Below, one piece after another: positions 35,064 through 36,857 of a stretch of DNA of 36,857 nucleotides (positions are counted from its first letter, which is position 1; the number at the start of each line of letters is the position of its first letter). The notes under the pieces are model-generated. The model was not told the origin of the DNA and made no database searches. It was given only the letters and a program-made list of their open reading frames with translations. Position numbers and translations under genes: made by a program. Source of the DNA: Planctomycetaceae bacterium. GTDB taxonomy: Bacteria > Planctomycetota > Planctomycetia > Planctomycetales > Planctomycetaceae. The stretch lies in assembly GCA_947463775.1 (NCBI GenBank), contig CANHVD010000002.1:1-36857 (forward strand). The letters run 5' to 3'.

Positions 35064-35699
35064 TTATTCCACAGTCTGTTCAGCCTGCCACTGCCTAACC
35101 TGATTCAGAACATTTCTTGCACATTCTTCACGTGACTGCCCTACGGCTTCGAATCGGATTCGGGTCAACTCAGTCTGACCACGAAAGAAAGCTGCGAACC
35201 CCACGGGAGTTTTTGAGCCAGCTTCAAACCACATTGTTCGCAATGCTCCGTTAACGTTAAGTTCTTCAACGATCCTCTCGGCACCTCCGGCCGTTTTCGG
35301 AGTTTGCGGCCCTGTGAGTGAGTCGTCAGATGATTCCTCAAGGTCGAACGGATTTGACAGGTCTTTGTCGAAGGCTTCTGTGGAGTCACGTTTCAATGGG
35401 CGGTCCGCGTCGGCCGATCTTGAATTACTAGCGGACGGAGACTCTTCAAATAGCTCGTCGAATTCCTCGCTGGCACCATCTGTTTCGCGGTCAGGACGCG
35501 TTTTTCGAGGTTCAGATTCAGACTCGACAATATCGAACTCATCAAGGAGTTCCTCTGCAGAGCCATCTGTTGCTTCGAGCGGCGTTGTAGAGACAGATGG
35601 CATCTGCCCCGGCGGGCGCAACAACGCCATGGCCGGCACCACGATTAGTGGTAACGTCATCAACAGCGTCGAAAGTAGTCCGCTGCGAGAGGATTCCAT
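35064..35699 (-). CDS. Hypothetical membrane-anchored protein with long acidic linker
   Basis: This is a 211-residue protein. One N-terminal hydrophobic segment (residues 8-27, LLSTLLMTLPLIVVPAMALL) acts as an anchor or signal. Residues about 38-135 are Asp/Glu/Ser-rich and look disordered (EELLDEFDIVESESEP, EEFDELFEESPS). The C-terminal 75 residues look folded, with RIVEELNVNGALRTMWFEAG and AAFFRGQTELTRIRFEAVG. I do not recognise a family. It is 198 bases upstream of scpB on the same strand. The 198-base gap contains nothing I can call. Confidence 0.65.
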   Translation of the reverse strand: MESSRSGLLSTLLMTLPLIVVPAMALLRPPGQMPSVSTTPLEATDGSAEELLDEFDIVESESEPRKTRPDRETDGASEEFDELFEESPSASNSRSADADRPLKRDSTEAFDKDLSNPFDLEESSDDSLTGPQTPKTAGGAERIVEELNVNGALRTMWFEAGSKTPVGFAAFFRGQTELTRIRFEAVGQSREECARNVLNQVRQWQAEQTVE

Positions 35700-36117
35700 T
35701 CCCGCATCCCGTCTTTTTTAAATAGGATTGCCGCTCCATCGGGCAATTTCTGCCGGAGTCTATCGGCCGACGGGAGTTATCACAATTCCAATTTTCGTTT
35801 GCCGTCAGGATGGTAGTTCAGTGAGTATTGGTTGTTTGCGGAGTCGGCGTTGAGAGGTGTTTTCATGTGCGGAGCCATCTCGTGAAGATATTCAGGCTCC
35901 GAGCCACAAACTGAATTTACAGGGATTCAGCGTTTGATTTTTTATGATGCGATATGGTTTAAATCAGCGATGGAGAGAAGAACAGGTTTCGTATGATTGT
36001 GGGAACCCGTGGATTACTGCGGCATTTCGGGGACCGGCGAAATTTGCTGGTGACCTTTCAAACGGCCCGCGTGATCGATGGATGTTACTGCACACTGCAA
36101 AAATTTGGAGATGCGGA
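35700..36117. other. Divergent intergenic region before the DUF1571 gene
   Basis: These 418 bases hold the presumed promoters of two divergent genes. A candidate rightward promoter is TTGATT (35934-35939) and TTTAAA (35958-35963), 18 bases apart, each a partial match. A frame of 60 codons at 35993-36175 overlaps the DUF1571 start and lacks any protein-like features. Confidence 0.4.
35870..35901. repeat. Inverted repeat upstream of the DUF1571 gene
   Basis: CGGAGCC (35870-35876) and its exact reverse complement GGCTCCG (35895-35901) are separated by 18 bases. They lie just upstream of the candidate rightward promoter. It could be an operator or an RNA hairpin, and there is no following U-run. 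Confidence 0.35.
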
Positions 36118-36857
36118 ATGTCAGTCAAGCAGAATCATGTTAGTCAGAAAATGTCCCGACGTGGCTTCTCCGTGATGGTGTGCATGGCTGGTGCTTCGTT
36201 GGCTGTAAATCAGGGTTTGTCTGCCGATGAACGAGCGTCAGGCGCCGAGCATCCTCTGATGCCTGCATTGCGGCATGCCAAAAGCTGTCTTGTTAAAGCA
36301 CAGGAGATGAAAGGGTATGAGTGTACCTTCTCGAAGAAGGAAGTTGTGGGAAACGAATTGATTTCTCAGACCATGAAGATGAAGGTTCGCCATGAGCCGT
36401 TCAGCGTCTACATGTACTTTATGGAACCTTCAGAAGGCCGTGAGGTCATCTTCGTTGACGGAAAGAATGACAATAAGCTGCAGGTCCACGAAACAGGTCT
36501 CGCTGCTTTGATCGGTACCTTAACTTTGTCTCCCGAAGATTCTCGTGTGATGGCTGAGAATCGCTATCCAATCACGAAGGCCGGGCTCAAGAAGATGTTG
36601 GAGTCGATTGTACTTCAGTGGGAAGAAGAGACCAAGTACGCGGAGACGGAGGTCAAGTATTTTGAAGATGCGAAGGTGGGTGACTATAAGTGTCGCGTGA
36701 TTGAAAGCAGCCATCCGCAGCCTCGGAAACAGTTCAAGTTCCACATGACCAGGCTCTGGATCGACGAAAAGACCGGATTGGCCGTGCGAGTTCAGCAGTT
36801 CGGCTTCCCGAAAAAGAAGGACGCGAAGCCGCCGATGCTGGAAGACTACGCGTTCAC
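36118..36857 (+). CDS. DUF1571 domain protein, truncated by the window end
   Basis: The frame is open from ATG 36118 to the last base, giving 246 complete codons with no stop. GGAG at 36107-36110, 7 bases upstream, supports this start; an ATG at 36151 (MSRRGFSVMV) is a possible alternative. A twin-arginine-like SRRGF followed by a hydrophobic stretch (residues 13-36) suggests export. The mature part contains MKGYECTFSKKEVVG, MKMKVRHEPFSVYMYF and KLQVHETGLAALIGTLTLSP. It also has RLWIDEKTGLAVRVQQFG, as in DUF1571 proteins, a family of envelope proteins frequent in planctomycetes and resembling lipoprotein-carrier (LolA-like) folds. The role is unknown. Confidence 0.85.
   Translation, partial: MSVKQNHVSQKMSRRGFSVMVCMAGASLAVNQGLSADERASGAEHPLMPALRHAKSCLVKAQEMKGYECTFSKKEVVGNELISQTMKMKVRHEPFSVYMYFMEPSEGREVIFVDGKNDNKLQVHETGLAALIGTLTLSPEDSRVMAENRYPITKAGLKKMLESIVLQWEEETKYAETEVKYFEDAKVGDYKCRVIESSHPQPRKQFKFHMTRLWIDEKTGLAVRVQQFGFPKKKDAKPPMLEDYAF

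Noticed and set aside
35993..36175. 60-codon frame overlapping the DUF1571 start
   Set aside because: The DUF1571 start at 36118 has a clear ribosome-binding site, and the small product resembles nothing known.
1..36857. CRISPR arrays, tRNAs, rRNAs, insertion sequences or prophage
   Set aside because: I looked for regularly spaced repeats, cloverleaf-like segments, transposase or integrase motifs and terminal inverted repeats, and saw none I could support.

Overview
The window looks like a chromosome segment from a member of the Planctomycetota (Planctomycetaceae-like). The reasons are a DUF1549/DUF1553 + DUF1501 gene pair at the left edge, a DUF1571 protein at the right edge, a DUF6268-type beta-barrel, two very large beta-rich membrane-anchored proteins of a planctomycete style, and often weak or absent Shine-Dalgarno sites. 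I see no tRNA, rRNA, CRISPR array, transposase or prophage gene. Everything is read from the sequence alone; family names come from recognised motifs, not from a search.

Layout. 1-2279 (-): DUF1549/DUF1553 protein followed by a DUF1501 protein that leaves the window. 2506-5686 (+): a polytopic membrane protein, then a secreted protein with two complete cyanophycinase (S51) domains. 5716-6359 (-): a VapBC toxin-antitoxin pair. 6590-7770 (-): a TRIC/UPF0126 channel-like protein overlapping a small membrane-anchored protein. 7904-9673 (+): citramalate synthase (cimA) behind what reads as a complete isoleucine-specific ribosome-mediated attenuator. It has a sigma70-like promoter, a 25-codon leader peptide with seven Ile codons, a 7-bp antiterminator pairing that uses the leader stop codon region, and an intrinsic terminator 22 bases before the cimA start. 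9755-12979 (+): a methyltransferase and polyphosphate kinase.

12948-21148 is a type III polyketide synthase locus. Two operons diverge from 15497-15657. The leftward one encodes YceI, a tocopherol-methyltransferase-like enzyme and an ICMT/NnrU-like membrane methyltransferase. The rightward one encodes a methyltransferase, an FAD oxidoreductase and the type III PKS. A convergent MMPL/RND transporter overlaps the PKS 3' end. A plausible product is a methylated, possibly oxidised phenolic or pyrone lipid that is carried or exported in the envelope.

21532-32580 (-): an inositol-monophosphatase-family gene followed by two giant genes of 1125 and 2207 codons. The larger one looks like an in-frame fusion of two modules of about 1,100 residues, the first matching its neighbour in layout and the second starting with an internal signal-peptide-like segment. 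32966-36857: DUF6268 barrel (+), ScpB (-), an acidic membrane-anchored protein (-) and the start of a DUF1571 protein (+, truncated by the window).

Best leads: (1) the cimA isoleucine attenuator, (2) the type III PKS locus with three different methyltransferases, (3) the fused giant protein, (4) the tandem, apparently doubly active cyanophycinase.
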